Shown in pieces: positions 23,601 through 34,799 of a stretch of 64,000 nucleotides of DNA (positions are counted from its first letter, which is position 1; each line of letters starts with the position of its first letter). The notes under the pieces are model-generated. The model was not told the DNA's origin. It saw only the letters and a list, made by a program, of their open reading frames with translations, and made no database searches. This DNA is from Leptidea sinapis. Lineage: Eukaryota; Arthropoda; Insecta; Lepidoptera; Pieridae. A program made the translations under genes and the position numbers. The DNA lies in assembly GCF_905404315.1 (NCBI RefSeq), contig NC_066304.1, forward strand, positions 868,001-932,000. The letters are read 5' to 3'.

Positions 23601-25622
23601 GGCACATCACCAATTAAATAATTGAACTCTTGCACGACGGAGGAGCGTGAGAATGACATGAATTCACATTTCGACAGGTTAAAAAACAGCTTATTATCAA
23701 CACTCCACTTGTAAACCCGATCTAAGTCGTTTTGTAGAGATAAGGAGTCCTCTGAGCTCTTTACTGCCTTGACCAACTTTAGATCGTCAGCAAACAGTAA
23801 CACCTCAGAATCCTGTATGACTTCTGGGAGATCATTTATGAATAGAATAAAGAGCAAAGGTCCCAAATAGACCCCTGACTAATTCCAGAACGCGTTCTAT
23901 AAGGATTAGATACAAACTTCTACGTTCTGTTAAAAATTGTGTTGAAATTCTGTGTACATAGTTAGAGTATGCAGAGCTAATATCACTTTTTATTTTCCGT
24001 CGTTGGTGACGATAAGATTAATTGTCATAAAGCTCGTGAAGTTGGGATTGCCTCGATGTCTAAAATGACTGGTCAAACTTTCAATGATATAAAACTGAAA
24101 CGCACAGATAAAGTACTTCCTCTTTTAGCTGTTAGTAGCACTGTAAAAGTTCACGACGAAGAAGTACCAATAGACGCAGTATTATTATTTCAACGTATGA
24201 GTGTCACTAAGACTTTTGAGGATGAAATTGAAACATTTTTCGCATATGATTTAGCTCCTTACCCGTTATCACTCTTCGATGCAGCTGGAATTCGTAAAAC
24301 AATGAAGTCGGCTCTTTACGATTGCTTTCAATCATTCAATGCTGAGGTTGATTGTACAAACGCTGCTTACGTTATTGATGGAGGATATCTGCTACATCAC
24401 GTTGTGTGGGATCGAGAAGAATCCTTTAACGTAATTTTTGAAAAATATGTTCAGTATTTACGTAGACATTATGGTCATACAGTTACGGTAGTATTTGATG
24501 GCTATAGTGACACAACAAAGAACATAAAAGCTGCAGAACAACGTCGTCGTGTTACAAAAACATCCCCAGGTACCGACATAATGTGTGATGAATTTATGAC
24601 AGTTCCAGTAACAACATTTTTTTGCAAACATTAATAATAAATCTCGTTTTATTTCTATGTTGAGTAACAAATTAACAGCTGAAAATATTTCCGTGAAACA
24701 AGCTCCGAATGACGCCGATGTCCTCATAATTGAAACAGCAATAGAACAATTTAATGCAAGAAATACAACTATTGTAGTGGGTGAAGATGTTGATTTATTA
24801 GTACTACTCACTGCAAGGACTCCATCTGATAAAATTATTTACTTTTTAAAACCTGGGAAGGCGCAGCAACGGACAAAAATATATTCTTCTAAAAGTTTAT
24901 CAGCTTATCCAAAATGCCAAAACTTTATTTTATTTTTATTACATGCGACAACCGGATGCGATACTACGTCAGCAATGTTTAGAAGGGGCAAAAATTCAGT
25001 ATTAAAATTATTTGAAAAAAAAAAAGTATTGATTGACTGCGCAAAAGTATTTACAGAAATTAATTCTTCACCTCAAATACTAATTACTAAAGGAATTCGG
25101 TTTCTTCTTGCGGTTTATGGAGCTCCAAAAAAAATTGATTGCATAGATACATACAGATATTTAACATTTGTAAAAAATACACGAAACAAAAAAGCTATCT
25201 TGACAACATCGGCAACTGCTACGCAACATTTGTTTCGAGTATACTATCAAGTTCAGACATGGCAAGGCAATGAACTGAACCCTGAAGACTGGGGTTGGAA
25301 ATTGATAAATAATACTTTGGAACCGATTCGAACTTTACTGCCCCCTGCTCCAGAAAAACTTCTTAACACTATTTTTTGCAATTGCATGAAAGGTTGTAGT
25401 GCCAAATGTGGCTGTAAAAAAGTAGGGTTGCAGTGTTCTCCAGCGTGTACCAATTGCCAAGGTGTCTCTTGCTCAAATGTTCAACTAAATACAAGAGAGG
25501 AAGATTCATGTGATTTTGATAAAGAGACAACTGATTCATCTTCAGAACAATTTCTAAGAGTTCATCAACAGGAAGGAGAAGAAGAAGAACAAGAAGAAAT
25601 TGAAGAAAACATTATTGTTTAA
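20604..25622 (+). pseudogene. Nuclease-like, cysteine-rich protein gene of unknown function, split by a LINE
   Basis: This appears to be one long ORF of a protein type I recognise as an abundant 'uncharacterized protein' of invertebrate genomes (recollection). Near the N-terminus are a C-x2-C (CLFCGG, about 20849) and an H-x3-C (YHDSCYKSF, about 21050) that could bind zinc. The middle has YVIDGGYLLHHVVWDR near 24367 and VVFDGYSDTTKN near 24487. An acidic block, NDADVLI...VVGEDVDLLVLL (24707-24813), resembles a FEN/PIN nuclease metal site. Then comes HATTGCDTTSAMF near 24940. A C-terminal cysteine cluster, CNCMKGCSAKCGCKK through CTNCQGVSC (about 25378-25470), recalls CXC/TSO1 domains. An acidic tail ends at TAA 25620-25622. 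Lesions: in-frame TAA at 20964 and 21438, a frameshift near 21990, a T-run slip near 24620, and a LINE insertion after FIRAGR (22810). The role is unknown; transposition of its own element is only a guess. Confidence 0.65.
22811..23890 (-). mobile_element. Nested Jockey/CR1-type LINE fragment
   Basis: On the minus strand the sequence reads LGPLLFILFINDLPEV and LLFADDLKL near 23860-23780. It continues through a thumb domain (VRDLGVVFDPKLTFHSHVE) to a C-terminus ending at 22927 (CDLFARSMECLIKECKKRF). A single frame change occurs near 23265. The 3' tail on the minus strand ends in repeated AATAAATA units that abut the host gene at about 22810. The 5' end is truncated just upstream of the reverse transcriptase PQG motif. 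The two flanks of the interrupted gene do not rejoin smoothly, which suggests host sequence was lost as well. Confidence 0.75.
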
Positions 25623-26251
25623 GCTAAAGGCAGCGGTCCCAGAAATAACACTACCAAATGGAGACAGCCTAACTGAAAAGAACATGTGGGAAGTCCCTAA
25701 CCGCATAAGGTGCGGCATCCTGCTGCCTGGAGTGTGGAGGGACACCAAGGCGATCGGTGGCATGCTTAGGTTCCAAAACTCTTGGGCCGAGGTAGACTGC
25801 TGGTTGCTACATGCTCTTTACCATCACAATGATGACACATTCATCATCATCGTAAGCGTTCCGGAGGAGAAAATCCCCAGAATAATGGAACATGAGCGCC
25901 GGCTATCGTTTATGCTGGGCTCAGTTTACATGAAATTCCAGGGGCCAGGTGGAAAATTGAGACCCCCCCTCCAAGGATGCTAACGATGAGGCTACTATTC
26001 AACCTGCAGAGCCAAACGAAGGCCATAACACTGCACCACCGGAACCGATGGAAACACAAGGGAATAACCCAGCAGACGGAACTTGTGCCGCAAGCTCCCC
26101 TTCTGAGGAAGCGCTCGACAGCCTGAAGGAGCTCGAAGAGCTTCTGGCTTCGGGCACCAAGGGCGATGCCGACTGCACTAAGGGTATCGAAGAACTCTGC
26201 ATCAGGGACGGTGAGGAGGGCTTGCTATCCAAAGATGGCATCCCCTTCTAA
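25622..26251 (+). pseudogene. Copy A ORF1, C-terminal portion
   Basis: It corresponds to the ORF1 C-terminal half of copy B (VPEITLPNGDSLTEKN; RCGILLPGVW; GGMLRFQNSWAEVD; LHALYHHND). At the position where copy B has a TGA stop, this copy has TGG, giving GVWRDTKAIGG. It is therefore intact at the site where copy B is broken. A frame change near 25955, in the C-rich run after GGKL, separates it from the acidic end (DSLKELEELLASGTKG). The stop overlaps the ORF2 start, ATG at 26235. Confidence 0.75.
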
Positions 26252-29200
26252 GTGCCGTTTTATACAAATAAACCTCCACCATAGTGAAACCGCAACGGCT
26301 CAACTTCGGAAATGGTTGGAGGTTAACTCTACTGCTCTCGCCCTAATCCAGGAGCCGTGGGTTAGACGAGGCCGCATTTGCTATCTCTCCAATATTGGAG
26401 ATAAGCTCATACATTACTCAGGGCCAGAACATCCTAGAGCCTGTATTTACATTTCAAATAACCTACATGTGCAATCCCTAACAGACTATTGTTCCAGAGA
26501 TTTATGCGCTATAAAACTACTGGACCAACATACTCACCAGAAAGCGATAGTGGTCGCCTCAGCATCACATGCCGGATGGAGAAGAACCACCGCCAGAAGC
26601 TCTCGTCAGACTGGTGAACTATTGCGAGACCACCAAGAGCGAGCTGATAATAGCTGATATAGCTAATAGCAAGATAATCGGCGTTGATAACATCGAAAAA
26701 CAAGTATCACAAATCAGTGATCTTATGATAGCCAGCTATCACGCTACATGCCCCCTTATCTCCCCCCAATCTGACAAACCTAAACCCCAGCCATGGTGGG
26801 GACCTGAACTGGAAAGGCTCAGGAAAAAAGTGAGGAGACATCTAAACCGCGCAATGAACACAGGCGAACAATACGACTGGGATATCTACAAGGAAAGTAA
26901 GTCTGAATACAAGAAACGCATCAGATACAGAAAATCTGAAAGTTGGCGTAAATACTGCAATGGCATTCAATGCCAAAACCAAGCAAACAGGGTAAGAAGA
27001 ATGGTCTCCAATCAACCTAGACATATTCTGGAATCCTTGCGAAAACCTGATGGTACTTTCACTAACTCACCAGAAGACACAGAGCGTGTATTAATAGAAA
27101 CGCACTTCCCAGGCTGCAAAATAACGCAGCAAACGGAGTGGGTGGTTGAAAACACAACTGCTGAAGAAGCTGACTGGCAACTGGCCCATAAGGTTGTAAC
27201 GAATGATAAGACGAAGTGGGCTATAAATTCCTTCCACCCCTTTAAATCGGCGGGACGGGATGAGATCTTTCCCGCTTTATTGCAATGGGGAGGAGAGTCC
27301 CTTCACATCCGGTTAACTAACATTTTCACGGCATGTCTAGCGCATGGATACATCCCCAGGAAATGGAGGGAGGTGAAAGTAATCTTCATACCGAAGCCGG
27401 GTAAAAGCGACTACTCTAATGCTAGATCATACAGACCCATCAGTCTCACCTCTTTTGCCTTGAAGACCCTAGAAAGTCTGTGCGAAAGAGAACTGAGGGA
27501 AAATTACCTGCGGAATATACCCTTACACCCCAATCAACATGCGTACAGTCAAGGTAAATGCACTGAATCTGCACTACACGCAGTAACGAACGTTATAGAA
27601 GGTGCACTTTCGGAAAAGATCTTTTGTTTAGGAACCTTCCTGGATATCGAAGGAGCTTTCGATAAGACAAAATTTACAAAAATGAAAGAAGCCCTACAAC
27701 GACATGGTGTATGTACAACTTTGACATTATGGATTGAAAACATGCTTAAGCACAGAGTAATTTTACTCGATGAAGGTGAAACGCAGAAAGCTATAGTTGC
27801 CAAAGGCTGTCCCCAAGGAGGTGTAATCTCACCTCTTCTATGGAACTTGGTTGTAAATGATCTGATTGCCACCCTCAACGAAAACCACTACTATACTGTA
27901 GGCTACGCAGACGACCTAACTATACTGATATGCGGAAAGTTTGCCAATACTGTATGTGAAGTAACAAATGCGGCACTTAAAATCGTGGAAAAATGGTGCA
28001 AAGATAACGATCTGACAGTTAACCCAACGAAAACGGAACTGGTATTGTTCACAAACAAAAGAGTTCTAGGTAATTACAAACTGCCGAAACTGTTTAACAC
28101 TGAACTCCAATTAACAAGCGAAGTAAAGTATTTAGGCGTAATACTTGACAGCAAACTAAACTGGGGCGCCCACATAGATGCGAAGATTAATACGGCTACA
28201 ATATCCTTCTGGCAATGCCGTAGAATGATAGGGAAGACATGGGGTCTTGCCCCGAAAATCGTACTATGGCTTTACACAGCTGTGATACGGCCTGTGATAT
28301 GTTATGGTGCAGTAGTTTGGTGGTCACGCACTAGACTTATAACCACGTGTAATAAACTACAACGATTTCAAAGACTGGCATGTATGGCTATCACAGGATG
28401 CATACGTACTACACCTACTGCAGCCTTAGAAACAATGCTAAATCTTCCGGCTCTACACGTCTTTATAAAACAAGAGGCGGCCTCCGCCGCAGTAAGGTTG
28501 AAGACACTAAATCTTTGGAGAACCAATCAACCCGCACACCCAGAGGTCCTAACTGAGGTGATTGAAAAGGAGCCTCTGCTGCTCGCGGTAAGTGACAGGT
28601 CTCCAAAGGAATTACATATTCGATAAGAAATACAAAATACAGTTGTATGAAGAACCAAAAGAGGACTTTAATGTTATAGACCTCAGGATTTTCACCGATG
28701 GCTCCAAAACAAGATCTGGTACAGGATACGGAGTGTTCTCGGAAGATCTAAATATAAAAATAGCCGCACCACTAGGAGCTCGGAACACTGTCTTCCAAGC
28801 AGAGTGCATGGGTATCATAGAAACGGCCACAGCTACTTTGGCACGAAAGGTAAAGTACGAGTATTACTCAATCCGCATCCTCTCAGATAGCAAATCAGTA
28901 CTACAAGCTCTACAAAGCAACACTATCACCTCAAAGCTAATATACGACTGTCACCAGTATCTGACGGAGTTATGTGCAAATGGCAACCAGGTAACTCTTC
29001 AATGGATAAAGGGTCACAGTGACTCACGCGGCAACGATGCTGCGGATGAACTGGCCAGGAAAGGCTCGGAGATGATAGCAATAGGACCAGATCGAATCGT
29101 CCCCCTCCCCTCTAGATGGCCTACAATGGTCATACGAGAACATACCAAGGAATTACAGAGTAAATACTGGACGGAAGTGAGAGGGTGTAGACAAGCAAAA

Positions 29201-29518
29201 GAGGCCCTACTCCAAGTAGACTTCAGGGTCTCTCGCAAGCTATTAAAACTCCCACGCCAAAGATTACGTAAATTAACCCATGGTATAACGGGCCACGGCC
29301 CTTTTAACAAACATCTGTTTAGTATAGGTGTCACTGACAGCCCGCTGTGCAGAGCCTGCATGGAGGCAGAAGAGACGGCCGCACACATCATTCTGGAGTG
29401 TAGGAGTGTGGCAACTTACCGGGCCAAACACCTGGGGTCACCGAGGACTCTCCCCGAGGTCATGGGTGACATCAGAGGTTTGATTAAGTACCTTCAGGAG
29501 CTGGGATGGCAAGATTAG
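26235..29518 (+). pseudogene. Copy A ORF2 (reverse transcriptase and RNase H), endonuclease deleted
   Basis: It opens MASPSKCRFIQINLHHSE. A short deletion with frame change near 26550 removes part of the VASVYMPDG region. A deletion of about 340 bp then joins TTKSELIIAD to KIIGVDNIEK, so the D-x-N and S-D-H endonuclease motifs are gone. The reverse transcriptase is open over 685 codons (26569-28626): KPGKSDYSNARSYRPISLTS, FLDIEGAFDKTKF, KGCPQGGVISPLLW and GYADDLTIL. One inserted base near 28612 ends it at LHIR. RNase H follows in 28592-29518: FTDGSKTRSGTGYGV, QAECMGI, LSDSKSVLQAL, GNDAADELARKGS. The C-terminus has a C-x2-C...H-x4-C finger (LCRACMEAEETAAHIILEC). Confidence 0.85.
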
Positions 29519-29756
29519 CTGCCCACCTCACCTCGCAAAATAGGCGCGCCATAGTCGTCGAGTTGATGAGTCAGATTAAAGTAATAAAAAAAAGTTAGAA
29601 CGACAGTTAAACTCAGTAACCCATATCAATAATCTTCATACTATTAAATTATTATTGTTCCTGAAAATAACGTCATAAAGGTTCGTGGAATAGGCCTACC
29701 GGGGATACCACGTTAAAAAAAACGCGCCGAGTACACTACCTCACAGGTGGTGTGGA

Positions 29757-29962
29757 AATGTGTGCATATTATGTAGAACGTGATTCTTACAAGCGCAATA
29801 TCTGGGAAATAGTGGGTCGTAGAGAAAAAATCATAGGGATCATTTTTATAGAAAATTTTAAGATCTACAACTTTACTTCAAGGTACTTTTTCGAGTAAAC
29901 TTACCGTTTTCGAGAAAAATCCAAAAAACCTAAAATTTTGACCTTGGGCCCCCAATAAGTCC
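29757..29962 (-). repeat. Right inverted repeat of the 9.9 kb element
   Basis: Reverse complement of the left repeat at 20081-20285, with small differences such as GGGACTTATTGGGGG at the tip. Between the LINE end at about 29567 and this repeat lies about 190 bp of presumed element 3' sequence without coding potential. Confidence 0.85.
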
Positions 29963-30267
29963 CTAAGCTCACATGGGATGGGGGACTTTTGATACTTTAT
30001 TCCTTGTGGTAAACCTAAGGTCTCTACGAAGATTTGACGCTGTCGGAATATTCTTTATTTGATCACTATTTTTATGTCTAAATTGACCGGACTAATATTG
30101 TATTAAAGATATAATTATCTTGTAACCCATAACACAGGCTATATATGCTTAACTTGAGGCAAGATAATTTGTGTGAAAAGTGTGTCAATATTATATTATT
30201 ATTATTAATATACGATAATTAATATTCAACACGATTCATATATTGGATGCAGCACCCTACAAACTAA

Positions 30268-31445
30268 TTTGTTTCTGTTAATCAACATGGATTTTTACCA
30301 GGTCGTTCCACTACAACAAATTTAGCATGGTTTCTATCAGATCTTTGCGCTACAGTGGATCGGGGCGAAGAAGTAGATGCAATCTAAACAGACATTGCTA
30401 GTGCGTTTGACGAAGTTGATCACAATATCCTCATCAAAAACCTATACCACTTTGGAATAGCTGGTTCACTCCTCAGTTGGTTTCAGTCTTACCTAGCAAA
30501 AAGACTTCAGATTGTGTCAGTGAATGGTTACAGTTCGCAGCCTTACTTTGCTATGACTGGCGTTCCTCAAGGCTCTCACCACGGTCCATTATTCAAAATT
30601 TTTGTTTTTTGCAGACGATTTGAAAATTTATAAGAATATTTTATCGTCAGAGGATATAATTAAATTGCAGGCTGACCTGTGCAGAATTGAACAGTGGTGC
30701 ACGAACAATAAAATGGAACTCAACACTCAAAAGTGCTAACGTGTTAGATTCTCAAGGGAGAAGAAACCAATTCCATCGTATTACAATCCAGTACCACAAC
30801 ATTGCTTAAACTTAGTGAAATAAAGGATCTCGGGATTACATTGGACGGACAACTTCGCTTAACATCTCACGTTGATCTTATTTTAACTAAATATGCACAA
30901 ATGCTTGGTTTAATTAAATAAATTCAATAGAGGTCTTATCCACCAAAATTAATCTCTTTAACGCTTTAATCCGAAATTACTTAGAATATGCTTGTGTAAT
31001 ATGGAATCCCTTTTATAATATAAATTCGCAAATCATTCAAAGATCATTCACCAGACACTTGACTTTTTTAGCAAGTGGAATTAGCTAAAGATGTCATTAC
31101 ACACAGCACCTTTCTTTCTTTAAGATGAAATCCCTAAACGTGCGTTGTAAATTTTTTTATTGTTTGATATCTTATTTATATCCAAAAAAAGTTAACAATT
31201 ATATCAATAATACGGAGGTACTCGATAAAATGTCTTTCACCGTACCTTCGAGGCACCTATCGCCGTAAAAGTATGCATACTACATTTTAGCAGACCTCTT
31301 ATAAAATAAAATTTAGGACTGAATTCCCCAATTATCAGAGCTTGTGAACAATATAACATGCTTGTTAGACAACACCCAAATGTAGATATATTCAATGACT
31401 CTCTTGGCTCACTTAAAAATAAAATACTAACATACTTTTAAGTCA
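30268..31445 (+). pseudogene. Heavily decayed LINE reverse transcriptase
   Basis: Reading across many breaks gives VNQHGFLPGRSTTTNLAWFL, then DIASAFDEVDHNILIKNL, GVPQGSHHGPLF, ADDLKIYKNIL, EQWCTNNKMELNTQKC and EIKDLGITLDG. Almost every domain has a stop or frameshift. The YADD-type box survives as ADD after a small deletion. Jockey-type by motif order. It is older than LINE 1 or LINE 2. Confidence 0.7.
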
Positions 31446-32552
31446 TACTATAAACTAAATAGAGGTATACCTAGTAACTTAAATTAATTTTCACATTAAT
31501 TTTCATTTATACTTAGTTATAAAACACTTTAAATTATTTTTAGTCAAAGCTGTGCCTTTCTCTTACAGGTGTGCTTAATATTAGTATTATAAATAATGTT
31601 GAAATTAATATTTGTGTTAATGCCAAAAAACTGTATGACGGTCTCAGTGAGTCTTACATCATTGTGTTTGTGCCTTTTGGTGTCAAGACACTATCTACGC
31701 TTGTGGGTTCTGATGCGCTGAGAACGTACAAACTACGCTCCTCAATAGGCCTACTGGAAACCCTAGTGCTGGCAGCTATTTTCTAGCAGTGATAGTTTTA
31801 CTTCATGTAATCATAATTGTTTTGTTGTGAATAAATAAGACATTAGAAAAATAGACTTTATGTAAATTTATAGTAGCTTACGATATTTTATTGTGAATAT
31901 AGATGACCAAGACTATGAACACACATTAATGACATTTTAGAATACCTACATCAATCGATACTATATTGTCTTTTGAGTGCTGCAGAAGAGATTCGATTGC
32001 CAGTTGTTGACGTTGTTGTATAATATTGAAAGCATATTCGCAGAACATAATATACCTACCAACCTATTAGGAAAAAAAATGTATACCTACTTTAGAATTT
32101 AGTACCTAAATAAAAATACTGTAAATATAATTTTATACCTTGCGAAACTAAACATCCAAAAGATATAATTATATTCTGAGGGTCCTCATGAATATTTAGC
32201 GGTTAGTGGATGTCCAACTCTTTATAATAATTATGTTCGCTTACTTTGCGTTCACTCCTGTTAAGAGGAAGCTTCTTATATTATATTCATTTTCAATATG
32301 AAAATTAAAGTGTTCCTATATTTAAACATTAAGTATACTTAGTGAAACTGTTTAGAGAGAGATACTCGTATAATATATATAATATTTCTATTTTTTTTTT
32401 ACTATACCTACTTTATTTTTAGGATGTATCTGTATTTGTTTCCAAATAAATAAAAATGTTATTTTGTCACTAGCTACAAAATTTTGTTCTAAAATCTAAT
32501 TGTTATATATATAAGTTACTTATTTATAATTACTTTTATACTATAGTATAGC
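31446..32552. other. No recognised gene
   Basis: AT-rich sequence. A 71-codon plus-strand frame at 31571-31786 is the only notable opening. It has no recognisable domain and no repeat partner in the window. Confidence 0.35.
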
Positions 32553-32860
32553 TGACCCGACAGACGTTGTTCTGTATATAATAAATAAAATAATGTTTTT
32601 TTTATAAATTTGTCAATAATATATCATAACATCAAGAATTACTTCGTAAAATATGCACCCTGCTGTCATAATCGCACTTGCCCGGTTTTGTATCTAAACT
32701 TAAAATCACTTCAATAGCGCTTTTACAAAAACTTACTGCATAAAAAATATAGCTGAGTATAAACTATCAATCATTACGCTAAACCTAACCGTAGTGATAG
32801 ATAACTTATATTACTATTTATGAATCTACCTATCTTATATAAGAAAAATTTTTCAAAACT
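32553..32860 (-). mobile_element. Worn Helitron 3' end
   Basis: On the minus strand it ends ACAGA-ACAACG-TCTGT followed by CGGGTCAGCTATA, equivalent to the GGGTCAGCTAG terminus. The part near 32620-32660 (ACATCAAGAATTACTTCGTA) matches the element at 38885 onward, so the two belong to one family. The 5' boundary is not identified. Confidence 0.55.
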
Positions 32861-32936
32861 GCCTTGAGGACAAATAAGTAATCAAAGAACATTAACTTTA
32901 TAATACGAGTAATACGACGTTCTATACATATCTTCT

Positions 32937-33110
32937 TCTATATATATAAAAATGAATTGCTGTTCGTTACTCTCGCTAAAACTCGAGAACGGCTGGACAG
33001 ATTTGGCAAATTTAGATCTTGAATTATTTGTAGAAGTCCAGAGAAGGTTTAAAAGGTGAATAAATAGGAAAATGCCTGGAATTAAATAAAAACAACAAAT
33101 TTGTTTTTCC
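32937..33110 (+). mobile_element. Helitron-like 5' end fragment
   Basis: It begins TCTATATATATAAAAATGAA and continues with CTCGAGAACGGCTGGACAGA and TCCAGAGAAGGTTTAAAAGG. The ACGGCTGGAC phrase is shared with the Helitron pair at 9.4-10.0 kb. The 3' terminus is not found. Assignment to Helitrons is by resemblance. Confidence 0.45.
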
Positions 33111-33479
33111 TTTGATGTGTCCATACATAATTTCTATGAGAGAATTTATTGACGCAGGATTTGACAGTTCTGCTGTGAAAAAATTTCATTACGACTGCGA
33201 TGTCTTGTACACGATGGGTTTTCGTTTTATAATAGATTATTTTTATGTGATAATTGACTGAGCTGTCACGCTGGGACACCAAATACTTGTTCGGGCAAGT
33301 GGCTTGAGTTCTATGATGGGCGTCACAGCAAAATTTTTATTTATAGATCCAAAAATATTTGTGTTTCGTACGTAGGTCAGTATTAGTAACCACGCGTTAA
33401 TGAAGTATATAATATTAAGTAGTTTGATATAAAACACTCACCGCATTCACTTTACATATTATATTGTACTTTTAATGAT

Positions 33480-33770
33480 TTGTAAAACGATGAAAATGTA
33501 AATGTTGATTCAAAAGAGTGGCAATGAGTTTCTAGCCACTTCTTCTCATTAGCTTAACCCTTTACTAAGTGGCGGTAAATTCAATAAGTAATTTTTTTAC
33601 ATTCGTAAGTGTCATTTCCGTGACCTACATGACTAAAGTGATATTCATTAGATTTAATTATTAGATTAGGTCTCGGGTTCGAATCCCGGTAGGTGCAAAC
33701 ATTTATATGAGGAATATGGATGTTTGTTTCCGAGTCATGGAAGTTTATACTATTGCAAGTATATTATATT
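33480..33770 (+). mobile_element. LINE-type 3' UTR debris and SINE-like fragment with a tRNA B box
   Basis: 33480-33650 resembles LINE 3' UTR debris (TCCGTGACCTACATGACTAAAGTGA). At 33675-33690 CGGG-TTCGAAT-CCCG forms a tRNA T arm with B-box GGTTCGAATCC. It is followed by GTAGGTGCAAACATTTATAT and TTTGTTTCCGAGTCATGG. There is no A box or acceptor stem upstream, so this is the 3' part of a tRNA-derived SINE and not a tRNA gene. Confidence 0.55.
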
Positions 33771-34464
33771 ACCTAATTATATCGTTGTCTTGCACTAGTA
33801 AAATAATAAACAATAATTATTATATTTAAACGTCCTTCTCCTTAACGTTGTGTACTCAAGGATTCATTTTAGCTCAGGATTCCAACGTTACGGAACTCGC
33901 AAACTGCTTACTCAGCGAAAAAAATTGTCGCGACACGACTTTAAAAATTGTTGCGGGTAAAAACAGACTTTTATTTTTAGCTGAATTTTTCATAGTACGT
34001 ACTTAGACTAGGAAGGCACCGAAAACCACACATGCAATGCATACATCATCTACCTATTGTACAGGGATACCTTTTGATATTGTAATGAGGTTTCCAAGTG
34101 GTTGTGAATATCTATCGCCACATCGTTGACAAATATACGGAAAACCAAACCGTGCCGTGGGTAACAAGATTAGCCCAACACTTCAAGTTAGTTTTATATA
34201 TATGTCAACTCGGGGAGAGTCCTTGGGGACATCAGAGTTTGAAGACCTTCTTTCCTATCTGTGCATTCACTTATATCATGTAGCTCCATGTTATGTTGCC
34301 TTATAACTAGGGCTGACAACTATTCTGTTAGATCGAATATAGTATTTTTCAGTACCTATCAGGATTCAGTACCCAAAAAAAATATAGTAGACAGGGGACT
34401 AATTAAAATAAAATATTCTTAAATCATTTCTATAAATATTTTTTACTACTTTGAGCTTTTAAAT
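33771..34464. other. No recognised gene
   Basis: AT-rich sequence with only short frames. No repeat family from elsewhere in the window is recognised. Confidence 0.35.
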
Positions 34465-34520
34465 ATTGCTATGGGGCAATGCAGCCGATATCAATACCAT
34501 CTTTGTGCTGCAGAAGAGGG
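34465..34520 (+). pseudogene. Short LINE ORF2 fragment
   Basis: It encodes LLWGNAADINTIFVLQKRG, the thumb-domain segment also found at 37075-37135 and, inverted, at 45090-45165. Confidence 0.65.
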
Positions 34521-34799
34521 GTAAGTATTCTTATTTAGTTATTATTATAAGTAATATTATTTATTAAAGCACACCACATCATATACAATTCAATTTTCTT
34601 AATCTAATGTTACAATTAGAAGTTCTAAAGTATACGACAATTATGGTGAACATATAAAATTACAAAAAAGACTCCCTAAATACTTCTGAAAAATAGAACT
34701 AATACTATCTAAACTATAATAAAAACAAAAAAAAATAAAAAATGAAAGTACAAATTATAACTTTAACTTATTAAAATAATGAAAAATAATGAAGACGAA

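Larger units (their letters stand above)
25622..29567 (+). mobile_element. I/LOA-like LINE, copy A (5'-truncated, endonuclease-deleted)
   Basis: Homology with the full-length copy at 55.3-61.1 kb begins at about CTAAAGGCAGCGGTCCC, within ORF1, and ends at GTAGTCGTCGAGTTG. Beyond that point the 3' tails differ: here AGATTAAAGTAATAAAAAAAAG. The 5' junction falls on the stop codon of the interrupted cysteine-rich gene. By eye the two copies are about 85-90% identical. Confidence 0.85.
20081..29962 (+). mobile_element. Candidate DNA transposon with ~205 bp inverted repeats, carrying nested LINEs
   Basis: Left end 20081-20285 and right end 29757-29962 are inverted copies, about 90% identical by eye. 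Each starts GGACTT(ATT)GGGGGCCC. Between them lie a decayed single-exon gene (20604-25622), a minus-strand LINE fragment within that gene (about 22811-23890), and an I/LOA-like LINE (about 25622-29567). Without the LINEs the unit is about 4.85 kb. I find no DDE transposase. No target duplication is evident, since the flanks are AAAAGAA on the left and CTAAGC on the right. The alternative is two unrelated inverted copies of a dispersed repeat. Confidence 0.6.

Noticed and set aside
33655..33700. tRNA gene suggested by a B box
   Set aside because: Only a T arm is present. There are no acceptor stem, D arm or anticodon arm upstream, so it is a SINE remnant.
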